Assembly (NCBI RefSeq): GCF_017114915.1
Contig: NZ_JAAUOE010000028.1
Span: 1 to 61,904 of the forward strand
Direction of reading: 5' to 3'
Length of the DNA stretch: 61,904 bases
Origin: Pseudomonas frederiksbergensis
Lineage (GTDB): Bacteria; Pseudomonadota; Gammaproteobacteria; Pseudomonadales; Pseudomonadaceae
The notes beneath the pieces are model-generated. The model was not told the origin of the DNA. It did no database searches and saw only the letters and a program-made list of their open reading frames with translations. Position numbers and translations under genes: made by a program. Positions 55,113 through 61,904 of the stretch are shown piece after piece; within the stretch, counting starts at the first letter, position 1; each line of letters starts with the position of its first letter.

Positions 55113-56354
55113 TCAGACGGCATGAACGATATGAGAGCGCTGCAGGAACAGTCGCAAGGGGACAAGGCACAAGAGCCCCGAGATACCGGCCAGCAAGGCG
55201 AAGGTTTCAAGACTGTCACCGGCTCCCAACGCCGCGATAATCGAGCCACCTCCCCCCATGACCGCAATGGAGATCATGCCGATCATGGCCGACACCAGGC
55301 CTTTGCTGTCGTCGCTGGAAAACAGTGCGAGCCGGTACAGCGCGGCATTGCTCATGCCAAGGCCCACGGCGTAAAGGCCCAGGCAACTGACCAACAGGAC
55401 TGTTGAAGTGCCGGTAAAAGTGATGACGACCAAGGCGATGAGGCCACCGCAAAATGGCCAGAGCGCATATCGAATCAGTTGGGTCAGTTCAGTTTTGGCA
55501 ATCAATCGGTTGAGTATCAGATTGCCGAAAATGACGGCCGTAAATACCGGGATCTGCCACAGGCCATAGTGCAGCGGGGAAAGTCCCTGGTGCTGGATCA
55601 GCAAGAGTGGCGCCAGCCCGATCCAGGCAATCAGCGGCAGGCTCATCAGGCCCAGGGCGACGGTGGCGCTCAGAAATGGCGGGTTGGCGAGCAAGGCGGT
55701 GTAGCGGCGCAGCGTACCGCCCCACTCAAAAGGCACTGCGGCCAGTCGCTGTCCGTCATGGCGCAAGATGCCGACGGTTTCCGGCATGAACAGATAAAGC
55801 CCGAGCCAGACTATCGCGCCGCCGACTCCCAAGAGTAAGAACAGCTCCCGCCAGGAGATCCATTCCAGCATCAGGCTGCCGAGCAAGGGTCCCAGCAGCG
55901 GGGAGAGCAGCGCGACGTTTCCCAGCAATGCCATGATTTTTACGGCGTCAGCTTCGCAAAAGACTTCTTGCAGGGCTGGATAGCTGACGGCGATGACAAA
56001 TCCCAACCCCATGCCCTGAATCAGGCGCAAGCCGTTGAAGGCCAGCATGCTCTGCACGTAGAACACTGCGGCACAGGCCAGGGCAAACACCGCACTGCCG
56101 ATGAGCAACAACCGGCGGCGACCGAAGTGATCGGACAGCGGCCCTATAAGCCATTGCAGAAGAATGCCGCCAATCAAATAAAGATTGAAGGCATAGGGAA
56201 CGTGGTTCGGGCTGGCACCCAGTTGATGAGTGACCGTCAACATGGCCGGCATGATCATGTCGCTGCCCATATAAGTCAGTAGTTCGAAAAGAGTGATTGC
56301 TAGGCAAAAGCCAAACAGATAATGGGGGCTGATAGGTATTAACGGCTTGAGCAT
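55113..56354 (-). CDS. MFS exporter, MdfA/Cmr-like
   Basis: A 413-residue, 12-helix major facilitator of the drug:H+ antiporter (DHA1) group. The opening LFGFCLAITLFELLTYMGSD matches the MdfA/Cmr subfamily; the loop 2-3 motif is IGPLSDHFGRRRLLL, and motif C is LGNVALLSPLLGPLLGSLML. It is the first gene of the leftward cluster and lies 21 bp upstream of luxE. It probably exports the cluster's product or protects the cell from it. AGGGA lies upstream of the ATG. Confidence 0.92.
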   Translation of the reverse strand: MLKPLIPISPHYLFGFCLAITLFELLTYMGSDMIMPAMLTVTHQLGASPNHVPYAFNLYLIGGILLQWLIGPLSDHFGRRRLLLIGSAVFALACAAVFYVQSMLAFNGLRLIQGMGLGFVIAVSYPALQEVFCEADAVKIMALLGNVALLSPLLGPLLGSLMLEWISWRELFLLLGVGGAIVWLGLYLFMPETVGILRHDGQRLAAVPFEWGGTLRRYTALLANPPFLSATVALGLMSLPLIAWIGLAPLLLIQHQGLSPLHYGLWQIPVFTAVIFGNLILNRLIAKTELTQLIRYALWPFCGGLIALVVITFTGTSTVLLVSCLGLYAVGLGMSNAALYRLALFSSDDSKGLVSAMIGMISIAVMGGGGSIIAALGAGDSLETFALLAGISGLLCLVPLRLFLQRSHIVHAV

Positions 56355-56406
56355 GACATCCCTGTTTTTAATCGAGTTCGAGAGCTGGCTTATTTATGTT
56401 GGTCCG

Positions 56407-56435
56407 AGAATAGACATCGAACATAAGCAGCTCAA
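56407..56435 (-). promoter_or_regulatory. Sigma-70-like promoter of the LuxC/LuxE-like operon
   Basis: On the minus strand TTGAGC (56435-56430), a 17-base spacer and TATTCT (56412-56407) lie 53 bases upstream of the MFS start codon. Four to five matches per hexamer with ideal spacing, in an AT-rich stretch. Confidence 0.4.
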
Positions 56436-56554
56436 ATGTCCGATTGAGACTTAAAGCTTCAACGGTTTTCGTTATATTTCGACGTATGGGTGCAAACAAA
56501 AAAGAGAGTGTTGTGATGGATTAACCTGACAGCCTGATTAGAACTGTCATATAC

Positions 56555-56579
56555 GAAAAATGCCCGCTAGAGAGCGGGC
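56555..56579 (-). terminator. Leftward Rho-independent terminator
   Basis: On the minus strand GCCCGCT-CTCT-AGCGGGC is followed by ATTTTTCG. The nearest annotated leftward gene upstream (Fur-like, ending at 56968) is about 390 bases away, so a separate short transcript may end here. Confidence 0.75.
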
Positions 56580-56789
56580 TGATCGGTTGATTTCTCGTCG
56601 CTGGTGTCAGGGCAAGCAGGAAATCAGCCGCATTGCAGAAATCCTCATCGTGATCACCGCAATAAAGTCAAAACGCTTCATCGGCTGTAACATGAGGTCC
56701 CGCTTGCAGCCCCTCATTCCTGCGCAAGGGCAGGGGCTTGGCATGCAATCGGATAAAGCCGGATACATTTTTTGGTTCAGGAACCCGCA

Positions 56790-56978
56790 ATGACCCAGTC
56801 GCAACGTTTGAAATACTCGATTCTGATTTCCCTGGTGGTACTGGGGATCATGTTCGGCCTTTCCTGGCTGCAAAATGCAGGGATCATCACAGAGAAGCTG
56901 TTCCAGTACATCGCCATTGGCGTGGCGGTGATCGTGGTGGTGATCAACGGCGTGATGCGTCGCAAGGTCAAGCCTTGA
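56790..56978 (+). CDS. Small two-helix membrane protein
   Basis: A 62-residue protein, MTQSQRLKYSILISLVVLGI and on, with two membrane segments (~11-28 and ~41-56) and a basic end (RRKVKP). CAGGAA lies 8 bases before the ATG at 56790; an in-frame start six codons upstream lacks a ribosome site. Its end overlaps the convergent Fur-like gene by 11 bp. I do not recognise a family; it is conserved-looking but of unknown function. Confidence 0.7.
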   Translation: MTQSQRLKYSILISLVVLGIMFGLSWLQNAGIITEKLFQYIAIGVAVIVVVINGVMRRKVKP

Positions 56979-57369
56979 GCGACGCCCTCTGAGCGGATTG
57001 CTCGCTATAAAGAACCGCAGCGGCCTGCGGATGCAGGCTGTAGCTTTTGTCCGGATTGAGGGTGATCACGCCTTCCCCGCACAAGCGTTTTAGCACTTCA
57101 CGGACACTGAGAAAGGACAGGGGAATATCCAGGCCCAACAAGTGGCTGTGCACGCCGCGCACCCCCAGGCTGCGGTCGCTTTCGGCAGCGGTCAGCAAGG
57201 CGTCGATGACTTTGAGGCGGATCAGACTGGTTCGCAGGCCAAAGCTTTTGAGCAGAAACCGGATTCGTTCGTTGCCGTGGCGCTCAGCCTGTTGATTGAA
57301 AGCGCGGGAACCCGGGTGGGTACCCTTTGGCGCATGGCTACCGTCCGTTGGCAGTTGCGGGTTGTACAT
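56968..57369 (-). CDS. Fur-like winged-helix regulator (PA2384-like)
   Basis: A 133-residue protein with a winged-helix resembling the DNA-binding half of Fur (FGLRTSLIRLKVIDALLTAA, followed by HSHLLGLDIPLSFLSVREVLKRLCGEGVI). It lacks the His/Cys-rich dimerisation and metal-binding half of true Fur. AAGGAG precedes the ATG. It is divergent from pvdQ. In P. aeruginosa PA2384, a Fur-like regulator affecting iron-starvation genes, lies next to pvdQ (PA2385), which supports the match. The N-terminal ~30 residues are polar and probably disordered. Confidence 0.83.
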   Translation of the reverse strand: MYNPQLPTDGSHAPKGTHPGSRAFNQQAERHGNERIRFLLKSFGLRTSLIRLKVIDALLTAAESDRSLGVRGVHSHLLGLDIPLSFLSVREVLKRLCGEGVITLNPDKSYSLHPQAAAVLYSEQSAQRASLKA

Positions 57370-57528
57370 GCAAAAACTCCTTTTCAGAGCCTGATCAGGA
57401 AAATGTGATGGGTGCTCTCAATCAATAAGACGAACGAGCAGGGAAATAATGAATACCCATATGTAGAAAATTTGTCGCCGTTACGTCAGCGTCCCGTCAG
57501 ACGGGCATGGGGGACGCCCTCAAAGGCC

Positions 57529-57552
57529 TAAATTTTTTGTCATTTGCTTCGT
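57529..57552 (+). promoter_or_regulatory. PvdS-type iron-starvation promoter of pvdQ
   Basis: TAAAT (57529-57533), exactly 16 bases, then CGT (57550-57552): a perfect match to the IS/PvdS box TAAAT-N16-CGT. It lies 51 bases before the pvdQ start codon. It predicts transcription by the pyoverdine sigma factor PvdS under low iron. Confidence 0.85.
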
Positions 57553-57603
57553 TTCAAGGGGAGGCGCATTGCGTGTCATACGTCTTTACGATCAGGAGCG
57601 AGC

Positions 57604-59949
57604 GTGATTATTTCCAGGCAGTTAACCAGGTTGAGCCTTGCGGGTGTGATGCTGGGGGTGAGTCTTGCGGCGAGCGCGCGCAGCCAGCCAGAGCAGGCGA
57701 CGGCCGACATCCGTCGAACCAGTTTCGGCGTACCGCATATCCGTGCCGAAAACGAGCGCGGGCTCGGCTATGGCATTGGCTATGCCTACGCTCAGGACAA
57801 TCTGTGCTTGCTGGCCAATGAGATCGTCACCGTCAATGGCGAGCGTTCGCGGTATTTTGGCCCGGACCAGGTGACGGTCGAAGAGCGCGGCAACCTGGCC
57901 AGCGATCTGTTTTTCAACTGGCTGAACACCCCCAAGGCTGTCGCTGGTTTCTGGCAGGCGCAAACACCTGAAGTCCGTGAGCTCATCGAAGGTTATGTGG
58001 CGGGTTACAACCGTTCGCTGAAAGAGCGTCGGGCGCGGGGTTTACCGCAGCAATGCCAGGGCGAATGGGTGCGCGCGATTGCCGCTCAGGACCTGGTCAA
58101 GTTGACTCGTCGTTTGCTGGTCGAAGGTGGCGTGGGCCAGTTTGCCGAAGCACTGGCCGGCGCGACTCCGCCTGAAGCCGTCGCTCATGCGGCAGGCGAC
58201 CCGGCATCGTTCCAGTTGGCGGCTTCGCGCATGCAACGGTTCGCTCTGGATCGCGGCAGCAACGCCGTGGCGGTCGGCAGCGAGCGTTCGTTCAACGGTC
58301 GCGGGATGCTGCTGGCCAATCCGCACTTCCCTTGGGTCGGCGGGATGCGTTTCTATCAGATGCACCTGACCATTCCCGGCAAACTGGACGTCATGGGCGC
58401 CGCGTTGCCCGGTCTGCCGATGATCAACATCGGATTCAGCCAGCACCTGGCCTGGACCCACACCGTGGATTCGTCCAAGCACTTCACTCTGTATCGCCTG
58501 CAACTCGACCCCAAGGATCCGACCCGTTACCTGCTGGATGGCAAGTCCTTGCCGATGAAAAAGCAGACGCTGACGGTCAGTGTGAAGCAACCCGATGGCC
58601 AGACCCGGCAGATTTCCCATGTGGTCTATAGCTCACAATTCGGGCCGATTGTGCAATGGCCCGGAAAACTGGATTGGAACAATCAGTTTGCCTACAGCCT
58701 GCGCGATGCCAATCTGGATAACGACCGGGTCTTGCAGCAGTGGTACGCGATGAACCGTGCTGTCAGCCTCAAGGATCTCCAGGCATCGGTGCACAAGATT
58801 CAGGGGATCCCGTGGGTCAATACCCTGGCGGTGGACGATAAGGGGCAGACGCTTTACATGAACCTGTCGGTGGTGCCGAACGTGGGTGCCGACAAGTTGG
58901 CCAAGTGCAGCGATCCGCGGGCGGGATTGCAGATGATCCTGCTCGACGGCTCCAACCGCGCCTGCGCCTGGGACATCGACCCGCATGCTGCGCAAAAAGG
59001 TATTTATGCGGCGGACAAATTGCCGCAACTGCTGCGCAAAGACTTTGTGCAGCATTCCAATGATTCGGCCTGGATGGCCAACCCGGCGCAACCGCTCACC
59101 GGTTTCTCGCCGTTGATCAGCCAGGACAGCCAGCCGTTGGGACTGCGATCGCGCTTCGCACTGGAGCGCCTGGGCTTTTTGAACAAGGCGGGTCCTATCG
59201 CGGCGGCGGATCTGCAACACATGGTGATGGACGATCAGGTGTATCAGGCGGCTCTGGTGATGCCGGACCTGCTGCAATTTTGTGCCGCGGACCTCGGCCC
59301 CGATGCGCCGACGCTGACGTCGCTGTGTGCCAGTCTCAAGGCTTGGGATCATCGAGTGAATCTGGACAGTGGGCTGGGCTTTGTGCATTTTCAGAATGTC
59401 ATGCAGTCGTTACAACAAGTGCCTGAAATCTGGCGTGTGGCGTTCGATCCGAAGGATCCGCAAACCACACCGCGTGGCCTGGCAATCGAACGGCCGGAAG
59501 TCGCCAAAGCGGTTCGGGTGGCGATGCTGGCCTCGGTAGAAAAGGTCAAGACCCTTGGCCTGAAGGCTGACAGCCGCTGGGGCGATATCCAGGTGGTCAG
59601 CAGTGGCGGGCAGCAAACGCCGATCCATGGCGGCCCGGGCACCCTGGGGGTGTATAACGCCATTCAAAGTGTGCCGAGAGCCGACGGCAAGCGCGAAGTC
59701 GTCAGCGGCACCAGCTATTTGCAGGTGGTGACGTTCGATGACAAGGGGCCGCGGGCTCAGGGTTTGTTGGCATTCTCGTTGTCCAGTGACCCGGCCTCGG
59801 AGTATTCCCGGGACCAGACACTGGCCTTTTCGAAGAAACAGTTGAGTGTGTTGCCGTTCACCGAGCAGCAGATCACGGCTGATCCGCAGTACCAGGCTCA
59901 GACGATCCGCGAGCAGGATAAAAAAGCGGGGAAGGTCGCTGCGCAATAA
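57604..59949 (+). CDS. pvdQ: PvdQ-type acylase (Ntn-hydrolase, pyoverdine maturation/AHL acylase)
   Basis: A 781-residue periplasmic Ntn-hydrolase precursor. In pyoverdine synthesis PvdQ removes the fatty-acid tail from the ferribactin precursor; it also cleaves long-chain acyl-homoserine lactones. The signal peptide is LTRLSLAGVMLGVSLAASAR; the alpha chain begins ADIRRTSFGVPHIRAENERG; autocleavage should occur at Gly218-Ser219 (ALDRGSNAVAVG), exposing the nucleophile Ser219. The start is a GTG (57604) placed 5 bases after AGGAG; no ATG fits the signal peptide as well. It is preceded by a perfect PvdS box and followed by a bidirectional terminator. Confidence 0.95.
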   Translation: MIISRQLTRLSLAGVMLGVSLAASARSQPEQATADIRRTSFGVPHIRAENERGLGYGIGYAYAQDNLCLLANEIVTVNGERSRYFGPDQVTVEERGNLASDLFFNWLNTPKAVAGFWQAQTPEVRELIEGYVAGYNRSLKERRARGLPQQCQGEWVRAIAAQDLVKLTRRLLVEGGVGQFAEALAGATPPEAVAHAAGDPASFQLAASRMQRFALDRGSNAVAVGSERSFNGRGMLLANPHFPWVGGMRFYQMHLTIPGKLDVMGAALPGLPMINIGFSQHLAWTHTVDSSKHFTLYRLQLDPKDPTRYLLDGKSLPMKKQTLTVSVKQPDGQTRQISHVVYSSQFGPIVQWPGKLDWNNQFAYSLRDANLDNDRVLQQWYAMNRAVSLKDLQASVHKIQGIPWVNTLAVDDKGQTLYMNLSVVPNVGADKLAKCSDPRAGLQMILLDGSNRACAWDIDPHAAQKGIYAADKLPQLLRKDFVQHSNDSAWMANPAQPLTGFSPLISQDSQPLGLRSRFALERLGFLNKAGPIAAADLQHMVMDDQVYQAALVMPDLLQFCAADLGPDAPTLTSLCASLKAWDHRVNLDSGLGFVHFQNVMQSLQQVPEIWRVAFDPKDPQTTPRGLAIERPEVAKAVRVAMLASVEKVKTLGLKADSRWGDIQVVSSGGQQTPIHGGPGTLGVYNAIQSVPRADGKREVVSGTSYLQVVTFDDKGPRAQGLLAFSLSSDPASEYSRDQTLAFSKKQLSVLPFTEQQITADPQYQAQTIREQDKKAGKVAAQ

Positions 59950-59975
59950 CAGCGATAGCGTTCAAATGAAAAATG

Positions 59976-60007
59976 AAGGCCGCACCCCATAAGGGGCGCG
60001 GCTTTCA
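59976..60007. terminator. Bidirectional terminator between pvdQ and the FecR-like gene
   Basis: GCCGCACCCC-ATAA-GGGGCGCGGC forms a 10-bp stem with one mismatch (59979-60002), with CTTTC/TTTTT to the right and TTCATTTTTCA on the minus strand to the left. It overlaps the stop of the leftward FecR-like gene and lies 30 bases after pvdQ. Confidence 0.82.
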
Positions 60008-61006
60008 GCTTTTTGGGGCTTGTTGCGGAATCGAGTTGAGAACCGGATTGCCGTCCTTGTTGCGGGTCAGGTAGACCGGCAGCACCTTGGGCAGCGAAGC
60101 CACCAGGTTGTCGACCTCTTTGATGTTGTAGATGCCGCCGAGGCGAATCGAGCCGGTGCTGTGGTCCGCGATCATCACCGGCTTGTTCAGGTAACGATTG
60201 ATCAAGGGCAGGGCGTCGGTCAGCGCCAGATCATCGAGCACCAGTTTGCCGCTGCGCCAGGCCAGCGAGTGGTCGTTGGCGTAGGTCTGGCTGATTTGAG
60301 GCGTGAAGTCGCCGTGCCTGTAACGCGCCTGCATGGCAGGTTCCAGACGCAGACCGTCGCCGGACAGGGCAGCGTTGCTGGTCACCAGCACGGAACCCTC
60401 GATCAGGTTCACGCGGACCTGGTCTTCATACATCCAGACGTTGAACCGGGTGCCGGTGACACGAATCCTGCCGTCGCCCGCCCTGACGATGAACGGGTGC
60501 TGCATGTCGTGGCTGACGCTGAAGAAGGCTTCGCCTTTTTTCAGGGTGACACGGCGCTGATCCTTGTAATTGCTGAACGTCAGCTCACTGCCCAGGTTCA
60601 GCTCCACCTGACTGCCGTCGCTCAGCGTGACCTGACGCACATTATCGGTCGCCTCGAAATGCTGGTAGGCATTGGGCAACCATCCAAGGTTCCACCCGGT
60701 ATACGCCGCCAGTGGCAGCGCCAGGGCGCAGACGGTGGCTGCGATGCCGAAGGTGCGCCAAGGCGTTGTCGGTTTGACCCGAACGGTTGGCGCAGAGGAT
60801 TCGGGACGGGGCAAATCCCCCGCAACATCCCAGATCTCCAGCATGGCTTCGTACTCGAAGGCGTGCAGCGGATGGGCATCACGCCATTGCTCGAACGCCA
60901 GACGTTCCTCGTTCGTGCAATCGATGGCGTGCATACGCATGCACCAGTGCGCAGCGGCATCGGTGATGGCGTCGTATTGGGCTTGCGAGAGAGAGTGGTC
61001 GGTCAT
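60005..61006 (-). CDS. fpvR: FecR family anti-sigma factor, FpvR-like
   Basis: A 333-residue inner-membrane sigma-factor regulator. The N-terminal cytoplasmic domain (ITDAAAHWCMRMH near residue 15, FEQWRDAHPLHAFEYEAML at ~38-55) binds an ECF sigma factor; one membrane helix follows (~85-103, TFGIAATVCALALPLAAYTG). The periplasmic FecR domain has VTLSDGSQVELNLGSELTF and RVTLKKGEAFFSVSHD, and the C-terminal STN-interacting region ends the protein. AGGATGA precedes the ATG. Position beside pvdQ suggests FpvR, which restrains PvdS/FpvI until pyoverdine is sensed by FpvA. No sigma-factor or receptor gene is in the window, so another FecR paralog is possible. Confidence 0.85.
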   Translation of the reverse strand: MTDHSLSQAQYDAITDAAAHWCMRMHAIDCTNEERLAFEQWRDAHPLHAFEYEAMLEIWDVAGDLPRPESSAPTVRVKPTTPWRTFGIAATVCALALPLAAYTGWNLGWLPNAYQHFEATDNVRQVTLSDGSQVELNLGSELTFSNYKDQRRVTLKKGEAFFSVSHDMQHPFIVRAGDGRIRVTGTRFNVWMYEDQVRVNLIEGSVLVTSNAALSGDGLRLEPAMQARYRHGDFTPQISQTYANDHSLAWRSGKLVLDDLALTDALPLINRYLNKPVMIADHSTGSIRLGGIYNIKEVDNLVASLPKVLPVYLTRNKDGNPVLNSIPQQAPKS

Positions 61007-61137
61007 TGACTCATCCTGATTTCCTGCATTCTAACCTTGAGGGGAAGTCTGCGAGAACAACCGTCATGGCATTTCCCCATCAAAGTCGAACTTATTTTTC
61101 AGGGCACTGACGTTGCGTCAGTGCCTGTCATCGCATT

Positions 61138-61904
61138 TCAGGGCGTATCAACGTGAAGCTGGCGTCCCAGGTGAGAGATAAGCCAGGCGACGGAGTCAGC
61201 GTTGGCCAGCTGGACAGCCAGTCTCGACGTCGAATCATGTTTGAATTGCTTGCGTGCTTCGGCCAACGTATTTTTGCCGGTCAAGCTCAAAACCCGGTCA
61301 CGTGCACGGTAAGTGCCTTCGTAACTGGTTCGACCGAAATCTTCCCACAATGTTGTTTCGTCATTCCAGACGGTGAATAGCTCGGGTAAGGGTGTATGAC
61401 TTGAAAGCGCTGTCCGCTGAACCTGCGTCAGCGCCTTACTCAAATTGGCGCCACGGTCCGTCGTGGTATCGATCAGATCGACAAACGGTCTGCTTGAATC
61501 CAAATAAGCGATATCCTCCGCGCCACAGACCATATGCGACAGCTCGTGGATCAATGTGACTGCGCGGGCGTGAGCACGGATCGGGAAGGAGGCATCGGTC
61601 ATGTAATTGCGGTAGTGATCCATGTAAGGCATGAAATACTTTTCCACCAGATAGATTTTTTTCTTCCTGTCGGCGGGGATCGTGAAGGCGAACACATGGT
61701 CCCGCTCTTCAGAGGACGCTCTCCCGGTAACGAAGCGTTTCGACTTTTCGCTCCGCAGGGTCGGATCCACCAGGGCCCCAAGGATTTTCTCTACGACATC
61801 CTCGATCATCGTCATATGTGCGGGCGAGATTTCCGGTACATCAATAAAATCCCTGATGAGCTGATGAACCGGTGTCTGTGTGTTGCCTGGTTTTCTCAAC
61901 AGTT
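61138..61904 (-). CDS. HEXXH metallopeptidase-like protein, 5' end cut by window edge
   Basis: At least 255 residues, open to the window edge with no convincing start. A zincin motif HELSHMV lies in TLIHELSHMVCGAEDIAYLD, with a downstream Asp-rich stretch (FVDLIDTTTDRGANLS) that could hold the third metal ligand, as in M35-type deuterolysins (HExxH...D). The upstream part is helical and polar. Similar domains form the C-terminus of large Pseudomonas dermonecrotic/insecticidal toxin-like proteins, so this may be the tail of a much longer gene. That is inference from memory; no signal peptide can be seen. A GGCACTGAC/GTCAGTGCC hairpin lies just past its stop. Confidence 0.65.
   Translation of the reverse strand, partial: LLRKPGNTQTPVHQLIRDFIDVPEISPAHMTMIEDVVEKILGALVDPTLRSEKSKRFVTGRASSEERDHVFAFTIPADRKKKIYLVEKYFMPYMDHYRNYMTDASFPIRAHARAVTLIHELSHMVCGAEDIAYLDSSRPFVDLIDTTTDRGANLSKALTQVQRTALSSHTPLPELFTVWNDETTLWEDFGRTSYEGTYRARDRVLSLTGKNTLAEARKQFKHDSTSRLAVQLANADSVAWLISHLGRQLHVDTP

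Larger units (their letters stand above)
56355..56789. other. AT-rich promoter region of the LuxC/LuxE-like operon and flanking gap
   Basis: The 435 bases have no supported gene. The left part (56355-56530) is AT-rich with a leftward promoter candidate. A leftward terminator lies at 56555-56579. Just to its right, a short leftward reading frame ending at 56607 (MKRFDFIAVITMRISAM..., 24 codons from its inner ATG) precedes that terminator; it may be a small RNA or a tiny peptide gene and is discussed as a finding. Confidence 0.55.

Noticed and set aside
49280..56354. A bioluminescence operon, because LuxC- and LuxE-like genes are present.
   Set aside because: There are no luciferase (LuxA/B), LuxD or flavin reductase genes in or beside the cluster.
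57445..57463. AATAATGAATACCCATATG as a Fur box in the pvdQ/Fur-like intergenic region.
   Set aside because: Only about 12 of 19 positions match GATAATGATAATCATTATC, and iron control is already explained by the PvdS box.
61104..61126. GGCACTGAC-GTTGC-GTCAGTGCC hairpin as a terminator of the right-edge gene.
   Set aside because: The stem is perfect but no T tract follows on either strand; it may act only as a stability hairpin.

Overview
This window looks like chromosomal DNA of a fluorescent-group Pseudomonas. The evidence is the gene content (MuxABC-OpmB pump, MucR-like c-di-GMP protein, GlgE/TreS/TreYZ glucan-trehalose cluster, PvdQ), the high-GC codon usage, and several copies of the REP-type palindrome around GCGGGCTTGCCCGC that litters P. 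fluorescens-like genomes. There are no rRNA or tRNA genes, CRISPR arrays, insertion sequences or phage genes that I can recognise. The species assignment is inference from family recognition.

Layout. (1) 1-5849: the 5' part of a cbb3 oxidase catalytic subunit gene (ccoN, leftward, cut by the window edge), divergent from a nitrite/sulfite reductase hemoprotein and its DUF934 partner; then a lipoprotein, a DGPF/YciI protein, a small SRPBCC-like protein and thiol peroxidase (tpx). (2) 6017-15013: muxA-muxB-muxC-opmB, a four-gene RND efflux operon joined by ATGA overlaps. (3) 15283-18366: a MHYT-GGDEF-EAL protein and an SDR oxidoreductase, separated by a long inverted repeat. (4) 18516-22211: a MocR-type regulator, CcoG and a DUF3203 protein, all leftward, then a broken MgtC gene. 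With ccoN and the sulfite/nitrite reductase at the left end, these look like scattered parts of the P. aeruginosa PA4129-PA4134 cyanide/low-oxygen cluster; ccoN and ccoG share a 12-bp upstream motif. (5) 22438-44663: the alpha-glucan/trehalose region. glgE, treS-maltokinase and glgB run rightward; glgA-treZ-malQ-treY-DUF2934-glgX run leftward; between them lie an autotransporter barrel protein, an endonuclease/exonuclease/phosphatase protein and a PIG-L deacetylase. TreS-Mak makes maltose-1-phosphate from trehalose, GlgE polymerises it, GlgB branches it, GlgX debranches, and TreY/TreZ return trehalose. (6) 45173-49291: metabolic and accessory genes (D-2-hydroxyacid dehydrogenase, YqaA membrane protein, DUF411 protein, aldo/keto reductase and a divergent LysR regulator). 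(7) 49280-56354: five tightly packed leftward genes, an MdfA-type MFS exporter, a LuxE-like acyl-protein synthetase, a LuxC-like acyl reductase fused to a PaaK-like adenylating domain, a second stand-alone PaaK-like ligase, and a two-part GNAT protein. There is no luciferase. This looks like an undescribed small biosynthetic and export operon that reduces an activated acid to an aldehyde, and it is the most interesting part of the window. (8) 56790-61904: a pyoverdine-associated segment with a Fur-like regulator (PA2384-like), pvdQ behind a perfect PvdS box, and a FecR/FpvR-like anti-sigma factor, ending in an HEXXH metallopeptidase-like protein cut by the window edge.

The very long reading frames antisense to muxB, glgE, treS, glgX and malQ are treated as codon-phase shadows and left out.
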